Assembly: GCF_037969725.1 (NCBI RefSeq)
Contig: NZ_CP150203.1
Coordinates: 3,302,001-3,366,000, forward strand
Length of the DNA stretch: 64,000 bases
Reading direction: 5' to 3'
Source of the DNA: Paenibacillus sp. FSL W8-0426
GTDB lineage: Bacteria > Bacillota > Bacilli > Paenibacillales > Paenibacillaceae
The notes beneath the pieces were generated by a model that ran no database searches, was not told the DNA's origin, and was given only the letters and a program-made list of their open reading frames with translations. The first letter of the stretch is position 1. Each line of letters begins with the position of its first letter. The translations under genes were made by a program, and so were the position numbers. Below are positions 7,347-16,589 of the stretch, in pieces.

Positions 7347-9366
7347 TCAAACACGGCGTTTTATGCCCTTTTGTTGGACAAACCTCTCCAGAACCGAAAA
7401 ATCCTCGGTCACGTTCTTAAACGGCAACGTTTCCAGCACCTGTTCCCGGTAATTTTTTTTTGCCGCTCCGCTGAGACGCGAATCGAGGATGCTAAGTACG
7501 CCAAGATCCGTTTCGCTGCGAATCAAACGTCCGCTTCCTTGCCGTAACCGAAGAAGCATGTCCGGCACAAATACGTCCATGAACGGATTCTCCGCCACCA
7601 ATGACTTATATTCATAAATGGGATCCGACGGAACGGGAAAGGGCAGCCGGAAAATAATGACCTGCGACAGGTCGGAGCCTTCGATATTCACGCCTTCCCA
7701 GAAAACACCGGTACTCAGAAGCACACCTTTGCTTGCCCGAAATTCAGTGATCACGCCGTCCTGGGAAGATCCCTCTTTTTGAATATGCACTGCCCATGCA
7801 TGCGTATTGGCACTCGACATCAGCTTCTTGTGAATATACTTCATGTCTTCCTTGGCTGAAAAAAGGACCAATGTTCGTCCTTGCGTCAGATTACAGAGTT
7901 TGACCATTTCTTTGTAGGCTGATTCAAGGTAGATTTCACGCCGATCATGATGATAGTGCGGAACATGGTTCGAAATGTACATCATGGCATGATTGGTGTA
8001 ATCGAAAGGGGATGGTTTGCGGTCCATATAATCCCCCCTGTAACCAAGCGATTGCGTCAAATAAGAGTATTGTTCTTCCAGCGTTTCCCCGCCCTGGCAC
8101 ATCGTTGCAGACGTGAGGATCACCGAAGTCTTGCCGTGAAATAAAGTATGTTTCAGAAACTGGCTAATATCTTTGGGACAGATGCTGACCGTGGCTTCCT
8201 GCAGAGGTTTGCTTGCCCATATGAGAGTTGTCCTCCGCTCTAGCCAGAACATCGATGAGGGAGATAAGCCCGTTCATGGCTTCATAAACGTCATCGATCT
8301 CACGTTCGTTGCGGGAGGTCAAAACCGATAGGCTGAGACTCAGGTCTTTCAACACATGCGAGACTCGAGTCAACGGCGTTTCTTTGATCTCGGATACTTT
8401 GATCCGGTCGCTGTCCTGTTTGGCCGCACGGAGCAAGTCCGTGCCGATCTGTTTGAAAATGCGTTCAACGCATTTTTTCAGAAATTTGGATTGCGAAAGA
8501 AGGCTTTTATCCCCGGATTTCTTCATGAGCAATTGCACAGTATCGTCCAGAATGCGGCAGATTCCTCGAAAAGTGAACTCCAGAGTTCGTGCGTCTCTAA
8601 CTTTGGCTTCCAGATTATGAGCTTCATCAATGACAATCAGAGCCGGCCGTTCCGTAATAAGGCCTCGGGTTCCTTCTTTTTTCTTCATCAAATCCTGGAT
8701 GAGCAGGTCCTGATTCACGATTATAAAATCGATTTCATTTACCCTTGCATTGATTTTGGCACGCATATCGTAAAATAAGCAGCCATTTTTATGATGGCAG
8801 CGTTCGAATTTGCAATCGTTCACGGAAACATTGGACCATTCGGCATCACGAATGCCGCCCTTTATATCCGCTCTTTCGTCAATCTCAAAATTTAATACAC
8901 GCTGTGCAAGGGTAGAGAAGGGGGAGCCTGGATCATCAGGGTTGAATAATTCCGCTGCCCTGTTTCGGCAGGCATACTGGCCCATGCCTTTCCCTACGAC
9001 AGAGCGAACCGTTGTAAAGCCTAACCGGCTGCCGATGATCCTAAGGTCTTTATGTATCTGTTCCGAAAGCTGAATGGAGGATGTTGCGATAATAATCGGT
9101 TGGCGCGATACCTGATTAATGAGCAGGCCGGGAATGAGATATCCGAAGGACTTGCCGATACCAACCCCGGCTTCAATCATGGCGTTGCGTCCATTAATAT
9201 AAGCATCAGCTATATCCAGTGACATATCCTGCTGCCCGACCCGCTCTCGGAGGCCCATTCGGGGAAACCGGTCATACACTCGGAAGATGGCTTCAACCAA
9301 CGAGCGCTCGAGGTCCTTTTTCGGCTCCCGCTTCTGTGAAGTATAGAGTTCATTTAACCAATTCAT
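7347..9366 (-). pseudogene. DinG/Rad3-type ATP-dependent DNA helicase, frameshifted
   Basis: Two overlapping minus-strand frames together give one full helicase of about 680 residues. The first (9366 to 8164) has Walker A EAGVGIGKS (K about 72), the iron-sulphur cysteines (YACRNR, CKFERC, NGCLFY) and the box VIDEAHN. The second (8252 to 7347) has LTSATM, LLSTGVFWEGVNI and motif VI RQGSGRLIRS. Similarity passes from one frame to the next near 8215-8235: residues DVLARAEDN in the first join TLIWASKPLQ in the second, a +1 shift. There is no homopolymer or slippery run, so a true indel or sequencing error is likelier than programmed shifting. DinG-like helicases unwind damaged DNA or R-loops. ATG start at 9366 with AGAGGTG. 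Both halves look conserved otherwise, so the break is recent or artefactual. Confidence 0.8.
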
Positions 9367-9547
9367 AACGATCACCTCTTTTCCAAATGAAAATCATCCT
9401 TTTTGGATATTTATAGTGAAACTTTAATTATCTTTGAAGCCGCCGCCACAGTCAAGTGTTCGGAATGGCAAAATGGCTGAACGCAACAAAATCGGTTCAA
9501 CAGCGTCTATTGAGCATAAATAGAGAACATCAACGGGAGTGAAACAG

Positions 9548-11809
9548 ATGCATATCAAACGGTTGACGATCATCGGTGCCGTACTCGGCTCCATGTTTTT
9601 ATGGGCAGGAAGCGTGGCTGCGAACGAGCGCTTTACCGATCTGCAGCATTCGAAGTGGGCCGAAGACGGTATCGAATATATGGCTAAACGGGGAACCGTG
9701 GCCGGATACGGCAATGGGAAATTCAAGCCCGCAGCGCCTGTGACAAGGGCGCAAGCGGTCACTTTTATGGTACGGGAGCTTTATTCGCAGCAGCTTGAGA
9801 AGCCGGTGCAGGGTACGACATATGGGGATGTTCCGACAACACACCCCTTTTACCGGGAAATCGCCATCGCGGCCAAAAACGGTCTTGCCAGCGGGTTTCC
9901 GGACGGAACCTTCCATCCGGATGCACCTCTTAGCCGCGCAGAGACGGCGGCATTCCTTACACGCGCATATTTACTCGTCGAAGGCAAGCAGCCTGCCAAT
10001 TGGTCGGATACGGAAAAGCACTGGGCCGCAGCGCCGATTCTCATCATGAGCTCGAACGGTTTGGTCGGCGGATATGCGGATGGAACCTATCGTCCGAATC
10101 GTACGGTCACGCGTGCGGAGTTTGCCGTATTTATGTCGCGCGTGATTCGGTTTGAACGTGAATCAGCTATTCGGGCACAAGATTGGGACAAGTTGATTTC
10201 ATATATGACCGTGAGCGAGCAGGTTGGCCAAATGCTCATGCCTGACATTCGGCAATGGAACGGTAAGGTGACAACAACTGTTAATGATGGTTTGAAAAGC
10301 AGCATCCATGATCAAGATTTGGGCGGTTTGATCCTTTTCGATAAAAATATTGTAGACGCTAAACAGGTCACAATATTCACGCACAATCTGCAAAACGAAG
10401 CAGGCGACATTCCGTTGTTTCTAGGTATCGACCAAGAAGGCGGCGTCATAAAACGAATTCCTGGCGGGACGAATCTGCCGGGGCAAATGGCCCTTGGCGC
10501 CACAGGGGATGCGGCACTGGCCGAAGCGGCCGGACAGCTGACAGGAGAAGAGCTGAAGGCGCTCGGACTGAACCTCAACTTTGCGCCTGTGCTCGACATA
10601 AACAGCAACCCGGACAATCCGATCATCGGCATGCGTTCGTTCGGCTCGAGTGCGGATTTGGTGACGCGGTTTGGTCTCGCAACGATCAAGGGACTGCGTC
10701 AATCGGGCGTGATCGCGGCAGTCAAGCATTTTCCGGGCCATGGCGATACAACGGTGGATTCCCATCTCGGAATGCCTGTGTTGACGCATCATCGGGAACG
10801 GCTTGATGCGGTGGAACTGAAACCGTTCCAGGCTGCGATCGAGAATGGGGTGGATATGATCATGACTGCGCATATTGCTTTTCCTGCGATCGATAATGAA
10901 CAGGTCACTTCGCTCAAAGACGGAAGCCGTGTGCCGATCCCTGCCACATTATCCAAAAAAGTGCTCACCGGGTTACTTCGCGAAGAGATGGGATATGAGG
11001 GTCTCATCATTTCCGATGCCTTCACCATGAAGGCCATTGCAGCGCATTTCGGGGAAAATAAAGCGGTGGAACGCGCCGTCTCTGCAGGCGTGGATATCAT
11101 CCTGATGCCACAAGATTCGGAAGCCGCTCATCAGACGCTGGTGAACGCGGTGAAGGACGGGACGATCCCGACCCAAACCATCCATGCGTCCGTTAAACGA
11201 ATTTTGGAGCTGAAATCGAAATATGGTTTGTTCGAACCTGGCCCAAGCCTTGCCCAAAAGTTAGCCGACCTTAAACAGGTCATCGGAACAGAGGAGCATC
11301 GCACGGTGGAGCGGAAAATTGCAGAAAAAGCCGTCACCTTATTGGCGAGCCGCGACGGTTTACATCCGGACCCGATCCATCAGGGCGACCGCGTTGTGAT
11401 CGTTGCAGCCGAGGAAGAGCAGGCAAAACAGCTGGAGAAACAACTGAAGCAAGCCACAGATGACTTGTCGTTCAAAACGGAAATTTCCGTGATCGACCAA
11501 GGACAAACCAACGCTGCCATGCAAGCGATCAATCAGGCTGATTACGTTATTCTGGCCTCCTACCAATTCCGCAATGTGGCCAGTCAGTTCGGATGGAATG
11601 AGGTTCAATCCTTGATCGACGAGATGAACAAGCGGAATAAGCGTTACACGTTGTTATCGCTAGGGAACCCATACGAGATGGTCTATTTGCAAAACGTGCG
11701 CTCCGCGCTTGCCGTTTACGGGAAGCAGGAGCCGAATACGGCAGCCGGAACGAAAGTCTTGCTTGGCCAACTGGAAGCGACCGGGGTGCTGCCGGTGCAA
11801 ACGGATTGA
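9548..11809 (+). CDS. S-layer-anchored GH3 beta-N-acetylhexosaminidase (NagZ-like)
   Basis: About 753 residues. Signal peptide at 1-26, then three SLH repeats (about 28-200; each begins FTDL/YGDV/WSDT and ends TRAxxxxFM), which bind pyruvylated cell-wall polymer. The GH3 domain follows (about 210-560) with GLILFDKN, GIDQEGG and the NagZ signature KHFPGHGDTTVDSH containing the His/Asp acid-base pair; the nucleophile is Asp in ISDAFTM (about 490). A C-terminal domain of about 170 residues completes it. Expected reaction: removal of N-acetylglucosamine from muropeptides or chitin-type chains at the cell surface. ATG 9548 is chosen because GGGAG ends nine bases upstream; a GTG at 9539 touches that site. 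Single gene with its own terminator. Confidence 0.92.
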   Translation: MHIKRLTIIGAVLGSMFLWAGSVAANERFTDLQHSKWAEDGIEYMAKRGTVAGYGNGKFKPAAPVTRAQAVTFMVRELYSQQLEKPVQGTTYGDVPTTHPFYREIAIAAKNGLASGFPDGTFHPDAPLSRAETAAFLTRAYLLVEGKQPANWSDTEKHWAAAPILIMSSNGLVGGYADGTYRPNRTVTRAEFAVFMSRVIRFERESAIRAQDWDKLISYMTVSEQVGQMLMPDIRQWNGKVTTTVNDGLKSSIHDQDLGGLILFDKNIVDAKQVTIFTHNLQNEAGDIPLFLGIDQEGGVIKRIPGGTNLPGQMALGATGDAALAEAAGQLTGEELKALGLNLNFAPVLDINSNPDNPIIGMRSFGSSADLVTRFGLATIKGLRQSGVIAAVKHFPGHGDTTVDSHLGMPVLTHHRERLDAVELKPFQAAIENGVDMIMTAHIAFPAIDNEQVTSLKDGSRVPIPATLSKKVLTGLLREEMGYEGLIISDAFTMKAIAAHFGENKAVERAVSAGVDIILMPQDSEAAHQTLVNAVKDGTIPTQTIHASVKRILELKSKYGLFEPGPSLAQKLADLKQVIGTEEHRTVERKIAEKAVTLLASRDGLHPDPIHQGDRVVIVAAEEEQAKQLEKQLKQATDDLSFKTEISVIDQGQTNAAMQAINQADYVILASYQFRNVASQFGWNEVQSLIDEMNKRNKRYTLLSLGNPYEMVYLQNVRSALAVYGKQEPNTAAGTKVLLGQLEATGVLPVQTD

Positions 11810-11850
11810 GATGTATGCTATCCGGGATAAGTCCGGGTTGTTACCAAAAA

Positions 11851-11880
11851 GCCCCCGCCTTGAAGGCGGGGGCGGTTTAA
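11851..11880 (+). terminator. Terminator after the SLH-GH3 gene
   Basis: Very GC-rich hairpin CCCCCGCC-TTGAA-GGCGGGGG (11852-11872) preceded by an A-run and followed by CGGTTTAA. Confidence 0.75.
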
Positions 11881-11946
11881 TATAGACAACTATTCCCATA
11901 ATGGGCCTGTAATTATCAGAATTATAGTTAATTGTCTATGCCCCCC

Positions 11947-11990
11947 CGTGATTTTTACACATAGTATGTGGAGAAATATCACGGAGGTGA
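11947..11990 (+). promoter_or_regulatory. Two-part hairpin ending at the Shine-Dalgarno of the collagen-like gene
   Basis: Outer arms CGTGAT (11947-11952) and ATCACG (11978-11983) enclose a perfect inner palindrome CACATA-G-TATGTG (11958-11970). The last G of the outer arm is the first base of GGAGGTGA (11983-11990). A further inverted repeat ATAGACAA / TTGTCTAT lies just upstream (about 11882-11939). This is a plausible translational control or mRNA-stability element. Confidence 0.45.
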
Positions 11991-11995
11991 GTTCA

Positions 11996-12727
11996 TTGAT
12001 AAAACGTCATGGAAAACTGATTGGTAAACGTAAATTAAAAAAACATGTGCATTGTGCTAAGGTTAAGGTGGTAAAAGTTAGACCAAAAATTGTTGTTAAT
12101 GCACCGCAAGGCGCACAAGGGGTTCCTGGCCCGCAAGGACCTATAGGTCCGATAGGTCCAATCGGGGCCACTGGCGCACAAGGGATACCAGGCCCTGCCG
12201 GCCCGCAAGGACTTCCTGGCCCCGTCGGTCCTGTCGGCCCCGTCGGCCCTGCTGGAGCAACAGGCCCCGCCGGCCCTGCCGGAGCAACAGGCCCTGCCGG
12301 TCCTGCCGGCCCTACTGGAGCCGGAATATCCGATTTCTTGAGCGTATTCCGGGCAGATCCGGGCACAGGTACGGACACCGTTCCAGGAAACGCGCCCATA
12401 ACTTTAACCGGCGTTTTGGCTAATGTTGGAGGTGCATTTACCTTCGTGCCGCCATCCCCGACGATCACCATCAACGAAACAGGAAGCTACCTGATCTCTT
12501 TCACCATTCATAATCAGAGCAATGCTGATTTCAACCTCACAGTGAATGGAACGCCCATAACACCCGTGCCTTTCACGGGTAATGGAGGAGGACCCATATC
12601 TGCTGAAGTTATTATTACGGTCACAACAGTTCCGACGACGATCCAGCTTGTAAACGCGAGTGCAACTCCTGTACAGTTGCATAACAATCTAAATACCACT
12701 GTGACCATTCTGAAACTGGCTCCTTAA
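11996..12727 (+). CDS. Collagen-like repeat protein, probably spore surface (BclA-type)
   Basis: 243 residues from a TTG start at 11996, placed by GGAGGTGA six bases upstream; the upstream ATG/ATT codons in frame have no such site. A basic N-terminus ([18 protein letters not shown]) is followed by about 24 Gly-X-Y triplets rich in GPAG, GPVG and GATG. A C-terminal globular domain of about 120 residues, rich in beta strands ([19 protein letters not shown] to TILKLAP), has the BclA/TNF-like pattern. Such proteins form trimeric hair-like fibres on spores; that is family knowledge. There is no signal peptide, which fits mother-cell synthesis and assembly on the forespore. The C-domain identity is less certain than the collagen stalk. 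Confidence 0.85.
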   Translation: MIKRHGKLIGKRKLKKHVHCAKVKVVKVRPKIVVNAPQGAQGVPGPQGPIGPIGPIGATGAQGIPGPAGPQGLPGPVGPVGPVGPAGATGPAGPAGATGPAGPAGPTGAGISDFLSVFRADPGTGTDTVPGNAPITLTGVLANVGGAFTFVPPSPTITINETGSYLISFTIHNQSNADFNLTVNGTPITPVPFTGNGGGPISAEVIITVTTVPTTIQLVNASATPVQLHNNLNTTVTILKLAP

Positions 12728-13207
12728 CTTCGATTCTCAATATAGTTTATGTCTGCATAAAAATAAAAGATTATGTCTTTTATCCGGTCAATAAGTCTAT
12801 TTATTCGAAAAGATAGTCTGAATGATCGGGGGCTGGAGAGCGGCGGGGCGAAAAAGCTAGAACATATCGCCCGCTGCTCTCTCCGTTACCGAAGGCAAAC
12901 CCTCAAAATCTGGTAAGAATATCCCGGTGCCGGCAACTACCGAAGATATGAAGGTTACTGAAACCGTGGTCACGTTCAAGCTGGACAAGATACATAAGCA
13001 AGGGGAAGTTCTGTCCGGAACATGATCAGTCTAAAAAAACGACATCATGAATGTTTCACTCCTGCAAAACGGCTTGGAACTGGAGGTAAACGGTTGAGTA
13101 TCCTGATATCAGCTTTTTCAGGTGAGAAAGATTACGATAGTATATGGTGAAAACATGGGAATGTGACCATTCGTATCGTTTCCGGATTATCCGAATTTTT
13201 GTTTTTT
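12728..13207. other. Gene-free stretch with AT-rich hairpin and a coding remnant
   Basis: A hairpin ATAAAAGA-TTATG-TCTTTTAT (12763-12783) may end the collagen-like transcript. Bases 12861-13025 form a 54-codon open frame with protein-like composition (VTEGKPSKSGKNIPVPATTE and VTETVVTFKLDKIHKQGEVL) but no start codon, with a stop directly upstream. It looks like the 3' end of a decayed gene. I see no further structure. Confidence 0.3.
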
Positions 13208-14071
13208 CTACATCCGTTCATGCTCGGGTTCAATATGAATCAAAATTTGGGCACGATGAAAAACTTGTTTAATGGCCTGCTCCATTTCATCGGAAAGTTG
13301 ATGGGAAGTGATCACGCTCATGGTAGACGGGACGACAAGGTGAAAATCAATAATCTCCTCCGGACCGGATCGCCGGGTACGAAAGTTATGAACCTCGATG
13401 TATTTTTCCTCGAACGATTGAATAATGCGAAGGATGTTCTCTTCCTCCTCTTCGGACAATCGGGCATCGATCAGTGGTGGGAAGGATTCTTTCATCAATT
13501 TGTAAGCTTCTCGCATGATATAGAACGCCAGAATAATCCCAATGACCGGATCCAATATATGCCAGCCTGTGATCGTAACGAGCAATAAGCTAAACGCTAC
13601 TCCTAGGGAGGTGAAAACATCCGTAAGTAAGTGCAGTGCATTTGATTTCATGGCGACTGAATTCATTTCTGCCGCTGTTTTTTTGAGCTTTCGCGCAACC
13701 CAATAATTGATGCCGGCTCCAATAAGCATAACAATGATTCCTAAATAGGGGAGTTCTAAGGGACTCGGATGGATGATTTTATGAACACACTCATAAATGA
13801 TCCAAATGCCTGCCACAAAAATGAGTATGGTTTCGATCGTTCCAGAAACGTTCTCTACTTTTCCATGTCCATATGGATGCTGTTGATCTGCGGTGCGCCC
13901 GGAAATACGGATCGAAAAGAACGCAATGAGAGAAGCGGCCAAATCCAAAGCAGAATGGATCGCCTCGGAAATGATGGCCACCGACCCCGTCAAAAGTCCA
14001 ACAACGAATTTGGATATAACGACAAAGGCATTGCTCATGACAGACAGAAATGCAACATTTGCCCCTTTCAA
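13208..14071 (-). CDS. Cation diffusion facilitator (CDF) metal/proton antiporter
   Basis: 288 residues from the preferred TTG at 14071, with GGAGG eight bases upstream; ATG 14086 or GTG 14125 would lengthen it. Six transmembrane helices are expected. Metal-site motifs are visible: SEAIHSALDLAASL in helix 2, HPYGHGKVENVSG after it, and LLTDVFTSLGVA in helix 5 (H/D pair). A C-terminal cytoplasmic domain starts near HNFRTRRSGPEEIIDFHLVV. CDF proteins export Zn, Co, Cd, Fe or Mn. It is divergent from a czcO-like flavoprotein, and a CzrA-type operator lies between them, so Zn/Co/Cd detoxification is the best guess. Confidence 0.9.
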   Translation of the reverse strand: MKGANVAFLSVMSNAFVVISKFVVGLLTGSVAIISEAIHSALDLAASLIAFFSIRISGRTADQQHPYGHGKVENVSGTIETILIFVAGIWIIYECVHKIIHPSPLELPYLGIIVMLIGAGINYWVARKLKKTAAEMNSVAMKSNALHLLTDVFTSLGVAFSLLLVTITGWHILDPVIGIILAFYIMREAYKLMKESFPPLIDARLSEEEEENILRIIQSFEEKYIEVHNFRTRRSGPEEIIDFHLVVPSTMSVITSHQLSDEMEQAIKQVFHRAQILIHIEPEHERM

Positions 14072-14196
14072 ACGATCTACCTCCATTTGGAAATTAGTTT
14101 GCTGCCATCCGGATATTATGTTCACTATTTGGAATCCTTAATCACCAGAAGTCTCAAAGAACATGAAGCGTTATCTGATTCGTGCAACCGATGGTG

Positions 14197-14248
14197 TTGT
14201 CAAATGAGGAGCAAGATTTTATAATATATGAATAGTTGATCATATATT
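14197..14248 (+). promoter_or_regulatory. SigA promoter with CzrA/ArsR-type metal operator
   Basis: TTGTCA (14197-14202), a 17-bp spacer and a perfect TATAAT (14220-14225). Overlapping the -10 and start point is an inverted repeat AATATATGA-N8-TCATATATT (14223-14248), 26 bp long like the 12-2-12 sites of SmtB/CzrA/ArsR repressors. It is placed to block czcO and possibly the divergent CDF gene until zinc or cobalt releases the repressor. The repressor gene is not in this window. Confidence 0.75.
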
Positions 14249-14258
14249 TATAAAAAGG

Positions 14259-15320
14259 ATGATGATGATGTATGATGTATTGGTTGTTGGAGCGGGGCAG
14301 GCGGGTTTAGCAACCGGCTACTATTTAAAGGAGGCCGGGCTGAATTATTTAATGATCGATGCAGGATCCTCCATTGGCGACTCTTGGCGTAATCGGTACG
14401 ACTCTTTGCAATTGTTTACTCCGAGAGCATATGACGCGTTACCGGGACTGCCGCTTCATGGCCATAAAAATACGCTCCCAAGCAAAAATGAAATAGCGGA
14501 CTACCTGGAAGATTATGCCGCTTTTTTTAAACTTCCCGTCGTTTTGAATGTTCTCGCCAGACGTTTGTGGAAAAAAGACGGCATTTTTTACCTTGAAACA
14601 ACAAAAGGCCTGTTTGAGGCCCGGAGTATCGTCATTGCCACAGGACCTTTTCATAGGGCAAACATCCCTGATTTTTCAAAACAGTTACCCGAAAATGTAA
14701 TTCAATTCCACTCCTCTGAGTACAAAAATCCTTTACAGCTATCACCAGGCAGCACACTCGTTGTAGGCGGCGGTAATTCAGGAGCACAAATCGCGGCCGA
14801 GATTGCATTGCATGCCAAACAATCCGTGGCCATATCGATTTCCGGAACAATAAAGTACAAACCTCTTTATATTATGAAACGAAGCATATTCTGGTATTTT
14901 GAAAAACTCGGGATTCTCCGAGCGGGTGCGGATACCTTAAGGGGAGCGTGGTTGCGCAAACAACCTGAATACGTTTATGGATATGATTTAAAAAAACTCG
15001 TGCATAAGGGGAAAGTCCGTGTGTACCCTCGGACATTGCATGTTGAAGGACAACGCGTCATTTTCGAGGACCGGAACGAACTCGTTGTGGATAATGTGAT
15101 TTGGGCTACGGGATTTAAACAAAATTACGCCTCATGGATGGATATTGAGGGAGCACTTAACTCCAATGGTGAGGCTGTACATAACGAGGGAGTATCACCG
15201 ATCGATGGCCTTTACTTTGTCGGATTACCTTGGCAAACAGCCAGGGGATCAGCACTTATAGGCTGGGTAAAATACGATGCAGAACGAATTGTTTCTCATA
15301 TCAAAAAATCAACATCTTAG
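14259..15320 (+). CDS. czcO: CzcO-like FAD/NAD(P)-dependent flavoprotein
   Basis: About 350 residues. FAD-binding GxGxxG is seen as VVGAGQAGLATGYYL near the N-terminus and the NADPH fold as LVVGGGNSGAQIAAEIA (about 168-184). The flavin-monooxygenase-like C-terminal ATGFKQNYASW and GLYFVGLPWQTARGSALIGW are also present. In Bacillus the homologue is encoded with the CzcD metal exporter and affects cation homeostasis; its reaction is not settled. The first four codons are all ATG. AAAAGG (14254-14258) best fits the third or fourth (14265/14268), so the true start may be 6-9 bases inside. It is divergent from a CDF exporter and preceded by a metal-type operator. Confidence 0.85.
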   Translation: MMMMYDVLVVGAGQAGLATGYYLKEAGLNYLMIDAGSSIGDSWRNRYDSLQLFTPRAYDALPGLPLHGHKNTLPSKNEIADYLEDYAAFFKLPVVLNVLARRLWKKDGIFYLETTKGLFEARSIVIATGPFHRANIPDFSKQLPENVIQFHSSEYKNPLQLSPGSTLVVGGGNSGAQIAAEIALHAKQSVAISISGTIKYKPLYIMKRSIFWYFEKLGILRAGADTLRGAWLRKQPEYVYGYDLKKLVHKGKVRVYPRTLHVEGQRVIFEDRNELVVDNVIWATGFKQNYASWMDIEGALNSNGEAVHNEGVSPIDGLYFVGLPWQTARGSALIGWVKYDAERIVSHIKKSTS

Positions 15321-15441
15321 TCTGTTGAGTGGGATCTCGGATTAAAGATGGCTGATGGAACAGCTTTCTGATGTTGCGGACACGTACTTAACCCGAGATG
15401 AGGGCCAGTACGTGTGCCGAATATCAACGATCACCTGCAGT

Positions 15442-15792
15442 TCAGACTTCCGTCTCTGGCAGTTGCAGTGCTTCCGTTTCATAGGCCTGATACGCATTCT
15501 CTATGCCCATAATAACGTCTTTAATTTTCATATATCCTTTGGTATACGGCTCCGAATCCCGAATTTCCTCCCACATATAGTGATATTGCTTCAAGTCCTC
15601 GGTCTCGCACACTACAAAATCAGTAAAATCCTTGCCAGGCAGAGCTTCCGCATCAAAAAACCTCACTTGCACAGATGGACTGTACTTGGATATGATCTCT
15701 TGCAAGCCACCCGCAAATGTTCTTCGCTCCTCCCGCGGCAGCGCCAACCAGGTTGGGTAGAACTCCAATAATACAATCATCATTTGTCGCAT
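15442..15792 (-). CDS. Small darcynin-like / dimeric alpha-beta-barrel protein
   Basis: 116 residues from ATG 15792 after GAGGAGA. The pattern MMIVLLEFYPTWLALPREER, then RFFDAEALPGKDFTDFVVCET and the tail with YHYMWEEIRDSEPY, looks like the darcynin family or another ferredoxin-like alpha-beta barrel protein. These are small cytoplasmic proteins of uncertain function. It lies directly downstream of a Crp/Fnr-type regulator on the same strand (gap about 90 bp), so it is probably its target or operon partner. The family name is from memory and should be treated as tentative. Confidence 0.55.
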   Translation of the reverse strand: MRQMMIVLLEFYPTWLALPREERRTFAGGLQEIISKYSPSVQVRFFDAEALPGKDFTDFVVCETEDLKQYHYMWEEIRDSEPYTKGYMKIKDVIMGIENAYQAYETEALQLPETEV

Positions 15793-15885
15793 ATTCATTC
15801 TCCTCGCTCAACTATGTTTTCGCTTTGCTGCCAACCCATTGTACCCTGACCCGATTCGTTCGGCATTAACATAGGTTAATCCAGT

Positions 15886-16458
15886 TTATCCATGAAGCAA
15901 GCGGCTGAGAGATACGGGGGAGACGCCGATATAAGAGGCAATATGATATTGGGGAATTCTGTGTTCCAAGCCGGGATACTTTGCCAAAAAAGCATGGTAC
16001 CGTTCCAATGCCGACAGGCATAACAGTTCCTTCTCCCGCTCTTCTTTGCGAATGTACAACCGTTCCACGGCCTTTCTAATAAATCTTTCCCACATGTGGC
16101 TTCGATCCATAAGCAGCTTTAGCGTGTCATAGGGAATTTCAATAACTACAGAATCCTCCAATGCCTCGATGTTGAATAGTGATTTCGAGCCCGTCACCAT
16201 TGCACCATAGGATGTGGCATAGTCGTCCTCCAACGTAAAGGCAACGTTGAAATCCTTTCCGTCACGCAGCGCATAGTACAGCCGAAATAATCCCTGCACG
16301 CAATAATAGGCATGATTCACTTCTTCATCAGCTTGAATGATAGTGAAGCCGCTAGGGATATGTCTGATCGTAGTCAGCTGCACGAACCATTCCCACTCTC
16401 GGGGCGAGATGCCTCCTTGAACAGCCGCATTGTGAAGCGATCTATAATAATGCTGCAT
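15886..16458 (-). CDS. Crp/Fnr-family transcriptional regulator
   Basis: 190 residues from ATG 16458, chosen for AGGAGG nine bases upstream. The N-terminal cyclic-nucleotide-binding-like beta-roll (about 20-120) shows IPSGFTIIQADEEVNHAYYCVQGLFRLYY. The end carries a short HTH, YHIASYIGVSPVSLSRLL, only a few residues from the stop. The cAMP phosphate-cassette arginine is not evident, so the sensor ligand is probably not cAMP. This short subgroup commonly controls one neighbouring gene, here the darcynin-like protein on the same strand. Confidence 0.85.
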   Translation of the reverse strand: MQHYYRSLHNAAVQGGISPREWEWFVQLTTIRHIPSGFTIIQADEEVNHAYYCVQGLFRLYYALRDGKDFNVAFTLEDDYATSYGAMVTGSKSLFNIEALEDSVVIEIPYDTLKLLMDRSHMWERFIRKAVERLYIRKEEREKELLCLSALERYHAFLAKYPGLEHRIPQYHIASYIGVSPVSLSRLLHG

Positions 16459-16554
16459 AAATTCCTCCTGTACGTGCCGTACCATCGTATTTCGGTGATA
16501 AGTATATTACAGCTTTCACTTGGATTTCTACAAGATCAGGGAAAAGGGGCTGAA

Positions 16555-16583
16555 AATAAAAAAACACCCTTTTCAAAGGGTGA
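16555..16583 (-). terminator. Terminator of the DivIVA-domain gene
   Basis: CACCCTT-TTCA-AAGGGTG (16565-16582); on the minus strand it runs into a T-tract of at least seven bases. Confidence 0.85.
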
Positions 16584-16589
16584 TCGTCG

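Noticed and set aside
6978..7547. 189-codon plus-strand frame after the oxidoreductase
   Set aside because: Overlaps the oxidoreductase end, the terminator hairpin and the helicase gene; no ribosome site and Ser/Arg-rich composition.
10421..10873. 150-codon minus-strand frame inside the GH3 gene
   Set aside because: Antisense shadow of the catalytic domain; odd composition (His/Arg rich).
12007..12474. 155-codon minus-strand frame rich in Gly and Pro, collagen-like in appearance
   Set aside because: It is the antisense of the Gly-X-Y repeats of the real collagen-like gene; the GGC/GCC composition makes the other strand open too. No ribosome site.
11821..12720. GC-rich tandem repeats in the collagen-like gene considered as a minisatellite or CRISPR-like array
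   Set aside because: Units are 9-base Gly-X-Y codon repeats in frame within a gene; no constant repeat with unique spacers.
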